This document shows, one piece after another, positions 8,643-17,572 of a stretch of DNA of 45,153 nucleotides. Origin of the DNA: Nevskia sp. (lineage in GTDB: Bacteria > Pseudomonadota > Gammaproteobacteria > Nevskiales > Nevskiaceae). The DNA is taken from NCBI GenBank assembly GCA_023229645.1, contig JALNYU010000029.1:1-45153 (forward strand), read 5' to 3'. The notes below the pieces were generated by a model that was not told the DNA's origin, ran no database searches, and saw only the letters and a program-made list of their open reading frames with translations. The first letter of the stretch is position 1, and every line of letters starts with the position of its first letter. Made by a program: the position numbers and the translations under genes.

Positions 8643-9845
8643 ATGCATTACGATCCCTTCATGCTCAAGATCGTCGGCGCGATCCTCGGCATCCTCGCAA
8701 TCGCCTTCGTCTCTCGGCTGTTACGGCAGCCCCACGTCATCGGTTATTTGGTTGCCGGCGTCGTGCTCGGACCCCATGGTTTAGCGCTACTGACCGAGCG
8801 TGAAACGCTGGCCCGCCTTGGCGAATTCGGCGTGCTGTTGCTGCTGTTTTTCATCGGTATGGAAACCAGCCCGAAGCAGCTCGCGGCGCGTTGGCGGGTA
8901 ACGTTCCTCGGCACGACGGTGCAGATCGCGGTCAGCGTGCTGGCGATGTGCGGCGTCGGCTGGTGGCTAGGCTGGGCGTGGTCGCGTATCGTGCTGGTTG
9001 GGTTTGTCATCAGCTTATCGAGCACCGCGCTGGTGCTGAACTACCTGCGCGAAACCGGCCAGATGGACGCCAAAATCGGCAAGGATTCGCTCGGTATTCT
9101 GTTGGCGCAGGATCTGGCGGTGATTCCGATGCTGATCGTCATCGATGTCTTTGCCGACGGCGGCGTTGATCGCTCGACGATGCTGCTGCAGGGCATCGGC
9201 GCGGTTGCCGCCGGCAGTTTGTTGTTCTGGATCGCCCGTAGCGACAACATTCATCTGCGGCTGGTCGGGCGGATGAAGACCGACCCAGAGCTGCAAATCT
9301 TCCTGGCATTCCTGCTCTGCTTGGGCTTCGCGTTCTTGGCCGAGGCGTTCGAGCTTTCGGCCGCACTCGGCGCATTCCTGGCCGGCATGCTGCTCGGCGC
9401 GGCACGCGAAACCGGCTGGGTGGCGGATCGCCTAGAGCCGTTCCGGGTGGTGTTCGTCGCGCTGTTCTTTGTCTCAGTCGGGCTATTGGTGAAGCTCGAT
9501 TTCGTGCTTGAGCACGTCACGTTGGTGCTGTTGGTCACTGCCGCAGTTCTGCTCGGCAATACGTTGATTAGCGCGCTGATTTTCCGCGCGCTCGGCGAAG
9601 CTTGGCGCTACAGCCTTTACGCCGGCGCGCATCTGGCGCAGATCGGTGAGTTTTCGTTCGTGCTCGCCGCGGTTGGCCGCAAAGCCCATCTGATTACGCA
9701 GTTCGACTACCAGTTGACGATTGCCGTGATCACCGCGTCGCTGATTTTGTCGCCGGCTTGGGTGAGCTTGATCGGCCGTTTGCAGCGCCCGCTAGCCGCG
9801 CCAGCGCCAGAGCCGGCAACCCTGCCTCAGCCCGGCGGCAAATAA
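8643..9845 (+). CDS. CPA2-family monovalent cation:proton antiporter
   Basis: 400 residues, almost entirely membrane helices (about 12). Motifs typical of the Na+/H+ exchanger fold of the KefB/KefC/RosB group include HVIGYLVAGVVLGPHG, LLLLFFIGMETSP, FVISLSSTALVLNYL, LAQDLAVIPM with the transport Asp, and FELSAALGAFLAGMLLG. It lacks the C-terminal TrkA-N nucleotide-binding domain of KefB/KefC, so it is a transmembrane-only form that would exchange K+ or Na+ for H+ without glutathione/NAD gating. The ATG at 8643 is used; an in-frame ATG six codons later is possible. Its 3' end overlaps the convergent DUF3106 gene by 19 bases. Confidence 0.85.
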   Translation: MHYDPFMLKIVGAILGILAIAFVSRLLRQPHVIGYLVAGVVLGPHGLALLTERETLARLGEFGVLLLLFFIGMETSPKQLAARWRVTFLGTTVQIAVSVLAMCGVGWWLGWAWSRIVLVGFVISLSSTALVLNYLRETGQMDAKIGKDSLGILLAQDLAVIPMLIVIDVFADGGVDRSTMLLQGIGAVAAGSLLFWIARSDNIHLRLVGRMKTDPELQIFLAFLLCLGFAFLAEAFELSAALGAFLAGMLLGAARETGWVADRLEPFRVVFVALFFVSVGLLVKLDFVLEHVTLVLLVTAAVLLGNTLISALIFRALGEAWRYSLYAGAHLAQIGEFSFVLAAVGRKAHLITQFDYQLTIAVITASLILSPAWVSLIGRLQRPLAAPAPEPATLPQPGGK

Positions 9846-10381
9846 TGTTCGCAGTCCAGCGTTTCGCCAGCGCGGCGGCGGCGTAGGCATTCGCGCATTT
9901 CTTGGCGCTGCGGCTGCGGCAGCGCGCGGAAGCGTTGGTATTGGTCGATCAAGCGTTCGCGCTGCTCCGGCGGCAATTGCCGAAAAGTTTGGACTTGCTC
10001 GCGCAAGCGCGCCCGCTCTTCCGGGGTTAGCTGCTGCAACTGCGCGCGCATTTCAGCGCCGCGCTCACGACGCTGTTCCGGGCTTAGCGCTTTCCATTGT
10101 TCGAGTTTTTGCTGGGCCCGTTGGCGCTGCGCGGGCGTCATGTCTTGCCAGCGTTCGGCCGCCTGTGCAAGCCGCTGCTGCTGTTTTGGCGGCAGGCTAT
10201 CCCATTCGCTGCGCAGCGTTGCCAGCGCCTCCTGCTGCGACGGGTTGAGGCTGCTCCAGGCGCTTGCCGGCTCGGCGGCAAACGCGCTGGCGCAAAGCAG
10301 CAGGCTGGCGCCGACGAGCAAATGCCGCCACGGCGTTGCACGCGGCTTGGGCGGGATTGTCGTCATCGCGTCAGGTGTCAT
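9827..10381 (-). CDS. DUF3106 secreted protein
   Basis: 184 residues with a signal peptide (HLLVGASLLLCASAFAAEPA). The rest is charged, Gln/Arg/Glu-rich and repetitive, with periodic Leu-x-Pro-x-Gln-Arg segments (LNPSQQ, LPPKQQ, MTPAQR, LSPEQR, LTPEER, LPPEQR) about 20 residues apart, predicted helical. This is the DUF3106 pattern; it usually forms the last gene of an operon with a sigma factor and a DUF3619 protein, as here. It overlaps the end of the DUF3619 gene by 11 bases. An alternative ATG lies five codons downstream. A periplasmic or envelope-associated role is likely, but the function is not known. Confidence 0.8.
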   Translation of the reverse strand: MTPDAMTTIPPKPRATPWRHLLVGASLLLCASAFAAEPASAWSSLNPSQQEALATLRSEWDSLPPKQQQRLAQAAERWQDMTPAQRQRAQQKLEQWKALSPEQRRERGAEMRAQLQQLTPEERARLREQVQTFRQLPPEQRERLIDQYQRFRALPQPQRQEMRECLRRRRAGETLDCEHYLPPG

Positions 10382-10805
10382 TGCGCGTGGCTTCCAACCA
10401 CAGCGCGAAGTCGAGGTTATCGTCCGGCAGCGCCGGCTCTTCCGCGCTGAGCAGTTCCAGCGTATCGAGCAAATCGACGACTTCCAGCTGCGCGGTTGAT
10501 ACCGGCGAGTTCGGCAGCGCTGATGTTGCCAGCCACTTCGGCACGACCACCCAACCAGCCACTAAGGCTGCGCAGGCCAACGGCGCTACGGCGGCCCAAG
10601 GCCATGCGAACGCCGGTTTGCGTGCTGCGGCGGCGGCAACCGCGCGGGCGCGGGCGGCACGCAAACGCGTGGTGGTGGTGTAGTCCAAGGTTTGCTCTTG
10701 CGCGCGCAACTGCGCGTGCAGCTGTGCGATCAAAGCGTCCTCGCCGCCGTCCGCTGGCGTCGACTGCGCGGGGATCCGAGTTGTATCGGACGGTTCGATG
10801 TTCAT
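10371..10805 (-). CDS. DUF3619-like single-pass membrane protein (anti-sigma-like position)
   Basis: 144 residues. A polar N-terminal half contains LRAQEQTLDYTTTTRLRAARARAVAA, followed by one membrane helix (about 86-105, VAPLACAALVAGWVVVPKW) and an acidic tail with EVVDLLDTLELLSAEEPALP. The ATG overlaps the sigma factor stop (ATGA), so translation is coupled. The pairing of a sigma factor gene with a one-helix membrane protein resembles an anti-sigma factor pair, but no zinc-binding or classic anti-sigma domain is visible, so that role is inference. Confidence 0.75.
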   Translation of the reverse strand: MNIEPSDTTRIPAQSTPADGGEDALIAQLHAQLRAQEQTLDYTTTTRLRAARARAVAAAAARKPAFAWPWAAVAPLACAALVAGWVVVPKWLATSALPNSPVSTAQLEVVDLLDTLELLSAEEPALPDDNLDFALWLEATRNDT

Positions 10806-11353
10806 GGCCAGACTCCAGCAAGCCGCGTGCGCAGGGCATTGAGTGCGCGCGATAAGTGAGTTTTTACGCTGCCGTCGCTGCAGCCCATCGCCGCGGCGGT
10901 GTCTTCTACGCTCAAGCCTTCCCAAACACGGAGCACAAACGCTTCTTTCTGCCGGGTTGGCAGCGCCGCGATTGCCGGCTCCAGCGCCGCCATCGCCGCG
11001 TCTTGCATCAGGCGTTGCGGCGCGTCCGGCGCGCCGTCGGCAACTAATAGCGCCGGATCGGGCCGTTCGTCGCCATCGTCTGGCGTTAACTTCGGCATTA
11101 AAAATAAACGCCGACGCGTGGTTTGCCGGCGCTGCCAGTCACGAATGCGGTTTTCCAAGATCCGATAAAACAGCGGCGGCCACTCATCCGATGGCCGGCC
11201 ACCATAGCGGCGAGCCAGCTGTAACATCGCATCCTGAACCAAATCCAGGGCTTCGTCGCGGTCGTGCGTCGCTATTTGCGCGATTAAAAACGCGCGGCGC
11301 TCGGCCCCGGCGAGGAACGCGTCTAGCGTCGCCGCAGCCTGCGCGGTACTCAC
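10802..11353 (-). CDS. ECF-type sigma-70 family RNA polymerase sigma factor
   Basis: 183 residues from a GTG at 11353. Region 2 contains RDEALDLVQDAMLQLARRYG (promoter -10 recognition and core binding). Region 4 contains LPTRQKEAFVLRVWEGLSVEDTAAAMG followed by the recognition helix CSDGSVKTHLSRALNALR (-35 binding). I choose the GTG because the sigma fold starts right after it; the frame stays open upstream but without sigma sequence. It leads the operon with the DUF3619 and DUF3106 genes. Target genes are unknown; autoregulation is common in this class. Confidence 0.85.
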   Translation of the reverse strand: MSTAQAAATLDAFLAGAERRAFLIAQIATHDRDEALDLVQDAMLQLARRYGGRPSDEWPPLFYRILENRIRDWQRRQTTRRRLFLMPKLTPDDGDERPDPALLVADGAPDAPQRLMQDAAMAALEPAIAALPTRQKEAFVLRVWEGLSVEDTAAAMGCSDGSVKTHLSRALNALRTRLAGVWP

Positions 11354-11704
11354 GGTGGCATTCTCGCCGAGCTGAGGCCGGCTAACATGACCAAATTGTG
11401 CTCCTACTTGCATGCTGTGCTCCCAGGCGACGCGTTGGGCGGGCACGTCGGATCCGATATTTTCAGCAATAACGGGGTTTCTGGAAATCGGTTGACCGCA
11501 GGTTATGCACAATGCGCAAAAAAACGGGCGTTCCCGAAAGGTCAAGGCTTGTTTTTTCTAAAACTCAAATCTACGTCTGCAATATGCTGTTTATATTATT
11601 GTTTATAAAGCGTCAAAAAACCGTCACGGTCGCGGCTCAGCGTTTCGCTGCGCAAAATCGCCGCTGTGCAACATGATGTACACATCATTATCCACAGGCT
11701 CGTA
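11354..11704. promoter_or_regulatory. Divergent promoter region between sigma factor operon and priA
   Basis: About 350 bases with no recognised gene. An AT-rich tract at about 11548-11610 (including gctgtttatattattg) contrasts with the flanks and is the best place for promoters of priA or the sigma operon. I do not assign exact -35/-10 boxes. Confidence 0.4.
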
Positions 11705-13900
11705 GTGAAACTCGTCACAGTTTCCGTGCCGGTGCCGCTGCGCCGAACGTTCGAGTATTCCGTCCCTACAACGTTCGCTGAGCAATTAGTGCCGGGGACA
11801 AGAGTCCGGGTGCCGTTCGGTAGGCGGCAGCTGATCGGCGTCGTCCTCGCCGCGCCGCGCGAAGTCGCAGCCCCCGATTACGCGTGTAAGCCGATCACCG
11901 AAGTTTTGGATGCGCAGCCGGCGCTGCCGCCGGAATTGTTTGAACTGTGCCGCTGGACGGCCGACTACTACCAGCACCCGATCGGCGAAGTCTTCGCCGC
12001 GGTGCTGCCGGGCCCGCTGCGCCGCGGCGAGGTGCTGGCGATGGCGACTGATACTTGGCTGCGGCTCAGTGCTGCCGGACAACAGGCGTTGGCGACGTTG
12101 CCTGCGCGGGCAACCGCCCGGCGCGGCGTGCTGGAGGCGCTGGCGATCGCGCCGCTGCCGCGAGCGAGCCTCTTGGCGGCGCAGGCCGGCGCCGGCACTG
12201 CGCTGCGTCGGGCGCTGGCCGAGGGCTGGGTCGAAGCCTACGAGGTCGCCGCGCAGTTGCCGCCGTTGGCGCTAATGGAGCCAGAACCGACGCTGAGCGC
12301 CGAGCAAGCGGCGGCGTTGGCAGCACTCGCGGCGGCGCCGGAGGGCTTCAGCACCGGCTTGCTCGAAGGTGTAACCGGCAGCGGCAAGACCGAAATTTAT
12401 CTGCGGCTGACCGCGCAAGTGCTCGCTGCCGGCCGCCAAGTGTTGGTGCTGGCGCCGGAAATTGGCCTGACACCGCAGCTAGCGGAGCGTTTCGCCGCGC
12501 GCTTTGGCGCCGGTGTCGCACGCTTTCATTCCGGCCTCGGCGAAACCGAGCGCGCCCAGGTTTGGCAGGCGGCGCGCGACGGCACGGTGCGCGTGATCGT
12601 CGGCACTCGTTCGGCGGTGTTCGTGCCGCTGGCGGCGCCGGGTTTGATCATCGTCGACGAAGAGCACGATGTTTCCTACAAGCAGCAGGACGGCCTGCGC
12701 TACGCCGCGCGCGATGTTGCCGTGTTGCGCGCCAGCCGGCTCGGCGTGCCGGTGTTGTTGGGCAGCGCCACACCATCGCTGGAATCGCGCGCCAACGCCG
12801 AGAGCGGCCGTTACCGGCACGTGCAGCTGCGCAGCCGCGTGCAGAACAGCGCGCCGCCGACAATAGGGTTGCTCGATGTCCGCCAGCAGGCCCTCGAACA
12901 CGGTCTTAGCGAGCCGTTGCTGGCGGCTGTCGCGCGCCATCTCGCTGCGGGCAATCAAGCCTTACTGTTTTTGAACCGTCGCGGTTACGCGCCGGTGTTG
13001 CTCTGCCACGACTGCGGCTGGATGCTGCCGTGCCCGAATTGCGACGCCCGGCTGGTGCTGCACCGCGGCCGTAAACGCATGGCCTGCCACCACTGCGGCC
13101 AAATTGCGCCGGTACCGAAGACCTGCGGCGACTGCGGCGGCAGCGCGCTGGTGCCGATCGGCCAAGGCACCGAGCGGATCGAGGAAGCGCTGCGTCTGCG
13201 TTTCCCCGAAGCGCGTGTTGAGCGTTTCGACTCCGACCGCCTGCGCAGCGCCGCGCAGATGCAGAAATTGTTTGCCGATGTGCGCAGCGGCGCGGTCAAT
13301 TTGCTGGTCGGCACCCAGGTGCTGGCCAAAGGCCACGACTTCGCCGGGCTGACGTTTGCCGGCCTCGTCGATGTCGACCAAGCGCTGTACGGCAGCGATT
13401 TCCGCGCGCTGGAACGCATGGGTCAGCTGGTTACGCAGGTTGCCGGCCGCGTCGGCCGCGCCGGCCAGCCCGGCGAAGTGCTGCTGCAAACGCATCAACC
13501 CGAGCATCCGGCGCTGCAACTGCTGGCGCGCGAAGGCTACCCGGCGTTTGCCGCCGCCCAGCTGCGCGAGCGGCGCGATTTCGAGTTGCCGCCGTTCAGC
13601 AGCTTGGCGCTGTTGCGCGCCGAGGCGCGGCGCGAAGAGACCGCACTGGCGTTTCTGCGCAGCGCCCGCGCGGTGTTTCCGGCCCGCGATGGCAGCGACA
13701 CGCCGGTGGAAGTGCTCGGCCCGGCCGCCGCGACGATGGCCCGCCGCGCCGGCTACCAGCACGCGCAGTTGCTGCTCAAGTGCCGCTCGCGCGCCAAGCT
13801 GCACCGCGCGATCAGCGAATGGCTGCCGCTGCTCGAAAGCCACGCCGACGCCCGCCGCGTCCGCTGGTCGCTGGACATCGACCCGGCGGACCTGTTTTGA
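11705..13900 (+). CDS. priA: Primosomal replication restart helicase PriA
   Basis: 731 residues. The N-terminal 3'-DNA-binding domain starts VKLVTVSVPVPLRRTFEY; the helicase core has Walker A GVTGSGKTE (222-230), DEEH box (318-321) and GSATPS. The two zinc-binding Cys clusters (about 433-480, CHDCG, CPNCD, CHHCG, CGDCG) carry all eight cysteines. The C-terminal helicase lobe includes GTQVLAKGHDF and QVAGRVGRAG. Length matches E. coli PriA (732). I start at the GTG at 11705, which gives the family N-terminus; the frame is open to 11666 but that extension looks non-coding. PriA reloads the replisome at stalled forks. Confidence 0.95.
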   Translation: MKLVTVSVPVPLRRTFEYSVPTTFAEQLVPGTRVRVPFGRRQLIGVVLAAPREVAAPDYACKPITEVLDAQPALPPELFELCRWTADYYQHPIGEVFAAVLPGPLRRGEVLAMATDTWLRLSAAGQQALATLPARATARRGVLEALAIAPLPRASLLAAQAGAGTALRRALAEGWVEAYEVAAQLPPLALMEPEPTLSAEQAAALAALAAAPEGFSTGLLEGVTGSGKTEIYLRLTAQVLAAGRQVLVLAPEIGLTPQLAERFAARFGAGVARFHSGLGETERAQVWQAARDGTVRVIVGTRSAVFVPLAAPGLIIVDEEHDVSYKQQDGLRYAARDVAVLRASRLGVPVLLGSATPSLESRANAESGRYRHVQLRSRVQNSAPPTIGLLDVRQQALEHGLSEPLLAAVARHLAAGNQALLFLNRRGYAPVLLCHDCGWMLPCPNCDARLVLHRGRKRMACHHCGQIAPVPKTCGDCGGSALVPIGQGTERIEEALRLRFPEARVERFDSDRLRSAAQMQKLFADVRSGAVNLLVGTQVLAKGHDFAGLTFAGLVDVDQALYGSDFRALERMGQLVTQVAGRVGRAGQPGEVLLQTHQPEHPALQLLAREGYPAFAAAQLRERRDFELPPFSSLALLRAEARREETALAFLRSARAVFPARDGSDTPVEVLGPAAATMARRAGYQHAQLLLKCRSRAKLHRAISEWLPLLESHADARRVRWSLDIDPADLF

Positions 13901-13989
13901 ACCGATATCCCCGTGCCGAGGCTGTCGGCGCGGCGTATAGGCATTACAATGGCCGGTTCTAATTCCCGCACATCACTTCGTTTCAGTCG

Positions 13990-15669
13990 ATGAAATCGCA
14001 ACTGCTATCCCTACTGCGCGCGGCGCTACCGACGGTTTTGGCCGGCAGCAGCGCCGAGTTGCCGAGCACGATCCTGGTTGAAGCCAGCAAAGACACCAAG
14101 AACGGTGATTTCGCCAGCAACGTCGCGTTGACGCTGGCGAAGCCCCTGGGCCTGCCGCCGCGCAAAGTCGCCGAAGCGATTGTGGCGGCGTTGCCGGCCT
14201 CGCCGTTGGTCGCGAAAGTCGAGATCGCCGGCCCCGGTTTCATCAACTTCTTCCTGGCGCCTGGGGCGTTGCAGGCGGTGGTGCCGGAAATCCTGCGCCT
14301 GGGCGCTGATTACGGCATCGACCGCTCCGGCAGCCGCGGCAAGGCGATGATCGAGTTCGTTTCGGCCAACCCAACCGGCCCGCTGCACGTCGGCCACGGC
14401 CGTGGCGCGGCGGTGGGTGACTGCTTGGCGCGCGTGCTCGCGGCCGCCGGTTGGCAGGTATCGAAGGAGTTCTATTACAACGACGCTGGCAACCAGATCG
14501 CCAACCTCGCGTATTCGGTGCAAGCGCGCGTCCGCGGCATCAACCCGGACGATCACGGCTGGCCGGAAGATGGTTATCGCGGTGACTACATCGCCGACGT
14601 CGCGAAAGCGTATTTGGCCGGCGAAACGGTGCAGGCCGATGACCGCGCGACGACCGCAAAAGGCGATCCGCAAGATCTGGAAGCGATCCGCGAATTCGCC
14701 GTCGCTTACTTGCGGCGCGAGCAAGACGGCGATTTGCGCGCGTTCGGCGTCAATTTCGATGTCTATTATTTAGAGTCGTCGCTGTACGCGGATCAGAAAG
14801 TCGAGCAAACCGTCGCCGCGTTGCAGGCCAGCGGCCATACCTACGAACAGGACGATGCGCTGTGGCTGCGCACGACCGACTTCGGCGACGACAAAGACCG
14901 CGTCATGCGCAAGCGCGAAGGCGGCTACACCTACTTTCTGCCGGATGTCGCCTACCACGTGACCAAATGGCAGCGCGGCTTTGTCCGTGCGATTAACGAG
15001 CAAGGCGCCGATCACCACGGCACGATCGCGCGCGTCCGCGCCGGCTTGCAGGCTTTGGAAGTCGGCATTCCGAAAGGCTGGCCGGAGTACGTGCTGCACC
15101 AGATGGTGACGGTGATGCGCGGCGGCGAGGAAGTGAAGCTATCGAAGCGCGCCGGCTCTTACGTCACGCTGCGCGATTTGATCGACGAGGCCGGTCGCGA
15201 CGCCACGCGTTACTTCCTGGTCGCCCGGAAAGCCGATTCGCAGCTGGTGTTCGATATCGATTTGGCGCGCTCGCAGAGCAACGACAACCCGGTTTATTAC
15301 ATCCAGTACGCGCACGCGCGCGTTGCTGCGGTGATGCGCCAGCTCGGCGAGCGTGGCTATGCCTACGACGCCGCAGCCGGCGAAGCGGCGCTAGCGCAGT
15401 TGGTCGAACCGGACGCAGTGGCGCTGGTCGCCGCGCTCGGCCGGTTCCCGGAATTGGTGACGACGGCGGCGGCGAATCTGGAGCCGCATCTGGTCGCGCA
15501 GTATTTGCGCGATCTCGCTGCGGCGTTCCACGGCTATTACCACGCGCTGCCGTTTTTGGTCGACGACAGCGCCTTGCGCAACGCCCGTATCGCGCTGGCG
15601 CTGGCAACGCAGCAGGTTTTGCGCAACGGGCTGGATCTGCTCGGCGTCCACGCGCCGGATAAGATGTAA
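13990..15669 (+). CDS. argS: Arginyl-tRNA synthetase
   Basis: 559 residues. It has the N-terminal Add1 domain that recognises the tRNA elbow, class Ia Rossmann core with HVGH (133-136, the HIGH motif), and KLSKR at 383-387 in place of KMSK, followed by the DALR anticodon-binding domain ending LLGVHAPDKM. It attaches arginine to tRNA-Arg in the cytoplasm. It lies 89 bases after priA and 5 bases before the SPOR gene; the priA-argS-SPOR order is common in gammaproteobacteria and beta relatives. Confidence 0.95.
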   Translation: MKSQLLSLLRAALPTVLAGSSAELPSTILVEASKDTKNGDFASNVALTLAKPLGLPPRKVAEAIVAALPASPLVAKVEIAGPGFINFFLAPGALQAVVPEILRLGADYGIDRSGSRGKAMIEFVSANPTGPLHVGHGRGAAVGDCLARVLAAAGWQVSKEFYYNDAGNQIANLAYSVQARVRGINPDDHGWPEDGYRGDYIADVAKAYLAGETVQADDRATTAKGDPQDLEAIREFAVAYLRREQDGDLRAFGVNFDVYYLESSLYADQKVEQTVAALQASGHTYEQDDALWLRTTDFGDDKDRVMRKREGGYTYFLPDVAYHVTKWQRGFVRAINEQGADHHGTIARVRAGLQALEVGIPKGWPEYVLHQMVTVMRGGEEVKLSKRAGSYVTLRDLIDEAGRDATRYFLVARKADSQLVFDIDLARSQSNDNPVYYIQYAHARVAAVMRQLGERGYAYDAAAGEAALAQLVEPDAVALVAALGRFPELVTTAAANLEPHLVAQYLRDLAAAFHGYYHALPFLVDDSALRNARIALALATQQVLRNGLDLLGVHAPDKM

Positions 15670-15674
15670 GGGAT

Positions 15675-16319
15675 ATGGCCCGCGATTACGCCAAGCAACG
15701 CAATCCGAACGGCAACCGCCGTGGCGGCGGCGCGGCTGCGAGTCGGCGCGGTAGTGCGCCGCGCGCGTCCGGCTTGCCGGGCTGGGTCGGTTTGATGCTG
15801 GGTTTGGCGATCGGTCTGGCGGTGGCGGCGTTCGTATATATCGGCCGGCCGGCGAATAAAGTCACGCTCGGCGCGGCGGCGAATCCGCCGGCAGCAGCCG
15901 TTAACGATGGCAAAAAAACCATTCCGTTGCCGCCGAAGCAGCCGTCGCGCTTTGCCTTTTACGAACTGCTGCCGAGCTACGAAGTGGTGATCCCGCGCGA
16001 AAACAGCAAGCCGGCGCGGTCCGGGCAGGCCGCAGCTGCGGCGCCGGCGCCGCCGGACGTGAAGCAGGCGCTGGCCGAGCCGGGTCAGTATTTGATTCAG
16101 GTCGGCGCGTTTCGCTCGCGCGAGGAGGCCGACAAGCACCGCGCGAGCTTGGCGTTAATCGGCGTTGAATCGCGGATTGAACAAGTGACGATCGACCAAA
16201 CCGATACCTGGTACCGCGTGCGGATCGGCCCGGAGCCGACGCTGGCCAAGGCGCAGGCGATCCTCGACCGGCTCGAAAGCAACGACATCAAAGGTATGCT
16301 GGTGAAGGTTAAAAGCTGA
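15675..16319 (+). CDS. SPOR-domain membrane protein (FtsN-like)
   Basis: 214 residues. A basic, Gly/Arg-rich cytoplasmic N-terminus (about 1-32) is followed by one membrane helix (about 33-54, VGLMLGLAIGLAVAAFVYI), a Pro/Ala-rich periplasmic linker, and a C-terminal SPOR domain (about 136-212) containing YLIQVGAFRSREEADK and WYRVRIGP. SPOR domains bind denuded peptidoglycan at the septum; this architecture and the position after argS match FtsN-like cell-division proteins. The FtsN identity is likely but the essential FtsN helices were not distinguished. Confidence 0.85.
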   Translation: MARDYAKQRNPNGNRRGGGAAASRRGSAPRASGLPGWVGLMLGLAIGLAVAAFVYIGRPANKVTLGAAANPPAAAVNDGKKTIPLPPKQPSRFAFYELLPSYEVVIPRENSKPARSGQAAAAAPAPPDVKQALAEPGQYLIQVGAFRSREEADKHRASLALIGVESRIEQVTIDQTDTWYRVRIGPEPTLAKAQAILDRLESNDIKGMLVKVKS

Positions 16320-16536
16320 ACGCCAACATCGCCGCCTATGGATTTTTGTCCCGATCACCGGGCTGCTGCAGCCGCCGATCGGCGGGCGGCAACGTGACAT
16401 TTTCATGGCTTGGCTCCGGCTCAAGTAAACTATGCCCGTGATATTGCCTATTGACTTACAGCCGCTTGATCACGCAACCCGTCCCGCACTCTTACTGCGC
16501 GCCCGTTCGACCGCGCCGCACCAGTCCTGAATTGAA

Positions 16537-17565
16537 ATGACCGCGATGCTCGAAGCACGGGGCGGCGCATTGCGCGCTGTGGCCCAAGCCCAGCCCAATA
16601 TTGCCCTGATCAAATACTGGGGCAAACGCGATATCGCGCTGAATTTGCCGGTGGTCGGCTCGTTGTCGATCACGCTCGATGCACTCTGGACGCGCACCGA
16701 AGTCAGCTTCGAACCCGAACTCACGGTCGACCGGCTGCTGCTGAACGGCCGCGAAGAAACCAAGCAGCTGCGCCGCGCTACCGCTTGCCTCGACTTGCTG
16801 CGCGCGCGCGCCGGTGTCGACTGGCGGGCGCAAATCGTCAGCACCAATAATTTCCCGACCGGCGCCGGGCTGGCGTCATCGGCGTCTGGCTTTGCCGCGC
16901 TGGCGCTGGCCGGTGATGCCGCGCTGGGCCTGGGTTTGACCCGCGCCGAGCTTTCGGTGCTGGCGCGGCGCTGCTCGGGTTCGGCGGCGCGCTCGATTTT
17001 CGGCGGTTACGTTGAGTGGGCGCTAGGCCAGCGCGCCGACGGTGAAGACTCCGTCGCCCGGCCGATACTCGACGCCGAAGCGTGGCCGTTGAGCGTGGTC
17101 GTCGCGATCACCTCGACCGCCGAGAAAGAGATTGGCTCGACCGAAGGCATGAACCGCACCGCTGAAACCTCGCCGTTTCAGCGCGCCTGGATCGATACCC
17201 AAGAGGCTGATCTTGCCGAGGCGCGCGCCGCGATCATCGCCCGTGATTTCGAGCGTCTGGCCGCGATCTCCGAACACAGTTGCTTAAAGATGCACGCGCT
17301 TGCTCTGGCCGCGCGGCCAGGCCTGCTGTACTGGAACGGCGCCACCGTGACCGCGATGCACTGCGTGCGCCAGCTGCGTGCGCAAGGCGTGCCGGTGTTT
17401 TTCACGATTGACGCCGGCCCGCAGTTAAAAGCCGTGTGTTTGCCGTCCGCCGCTGCTGCCGTCGCCGCTGCGTTGCGCGCCGTGCCGGGTGTGCTGAATG
17501 TTGTCGAAACCGGGCTCGGCGGCGATGCCTGCGTGCTCGATGTACCCGAGCTGGTGGCCGAGTGA
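16537..17565 (+). CDS. mvaD: Diphosphomevalonate decarboxylase
   Basis: 342 residues of the GHMP superfamily. Key features are IALIKYWGKRD (ATP/substrate Lys30), the phosphate loop FPTGAGLASSASGFAALA, SARSIFGGYVEW, NRTAETSPF and the catalytic-Asp region FFTIDAGPQLKAVC. It converts 5-diphosphomevalonate and ATP to isopentenyl diphosphate, CO2, phosphate and ADP, the last committed step of the classic mevalonate pathway. It leads a tight cluster with phosphomevalonate kinase (7 bases downstream) and the reductase-kinase fusion. The 217 bases upstream of it hold no gene and should contain the pathway promoter. Confidence 0.93.
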   Translation: MTAMLEARGGALRAVAQAQPNIALIKYWGKRDIALNLPVVGSLSITLDALWTRTEVSFEPELTVDRLLLNGREETKQLRRATACLDLLRARAGVDWRAQIVSTNNFPTGAGLASSASGFAALALAGDAALGLGLTRAELSVLARRCSGSAARSIFGGYVEWALGQRADGEDSVARPILDAEAWPLSVVVAITSTAEKEIGSTEGMNRTAETSPFQRAWIDTQEADLAEARAAIIARDFERLAAISEHSCLKMHALALAARPGLLYWNGATVTAMHCVRQLRAQGVPVFFTIDAGPQLKAVCLPSAAAAVAAALRAVPGVLNVVETGLGGDACVLDVPELVAE

Positions 17566-17572
17566 ATCAGCG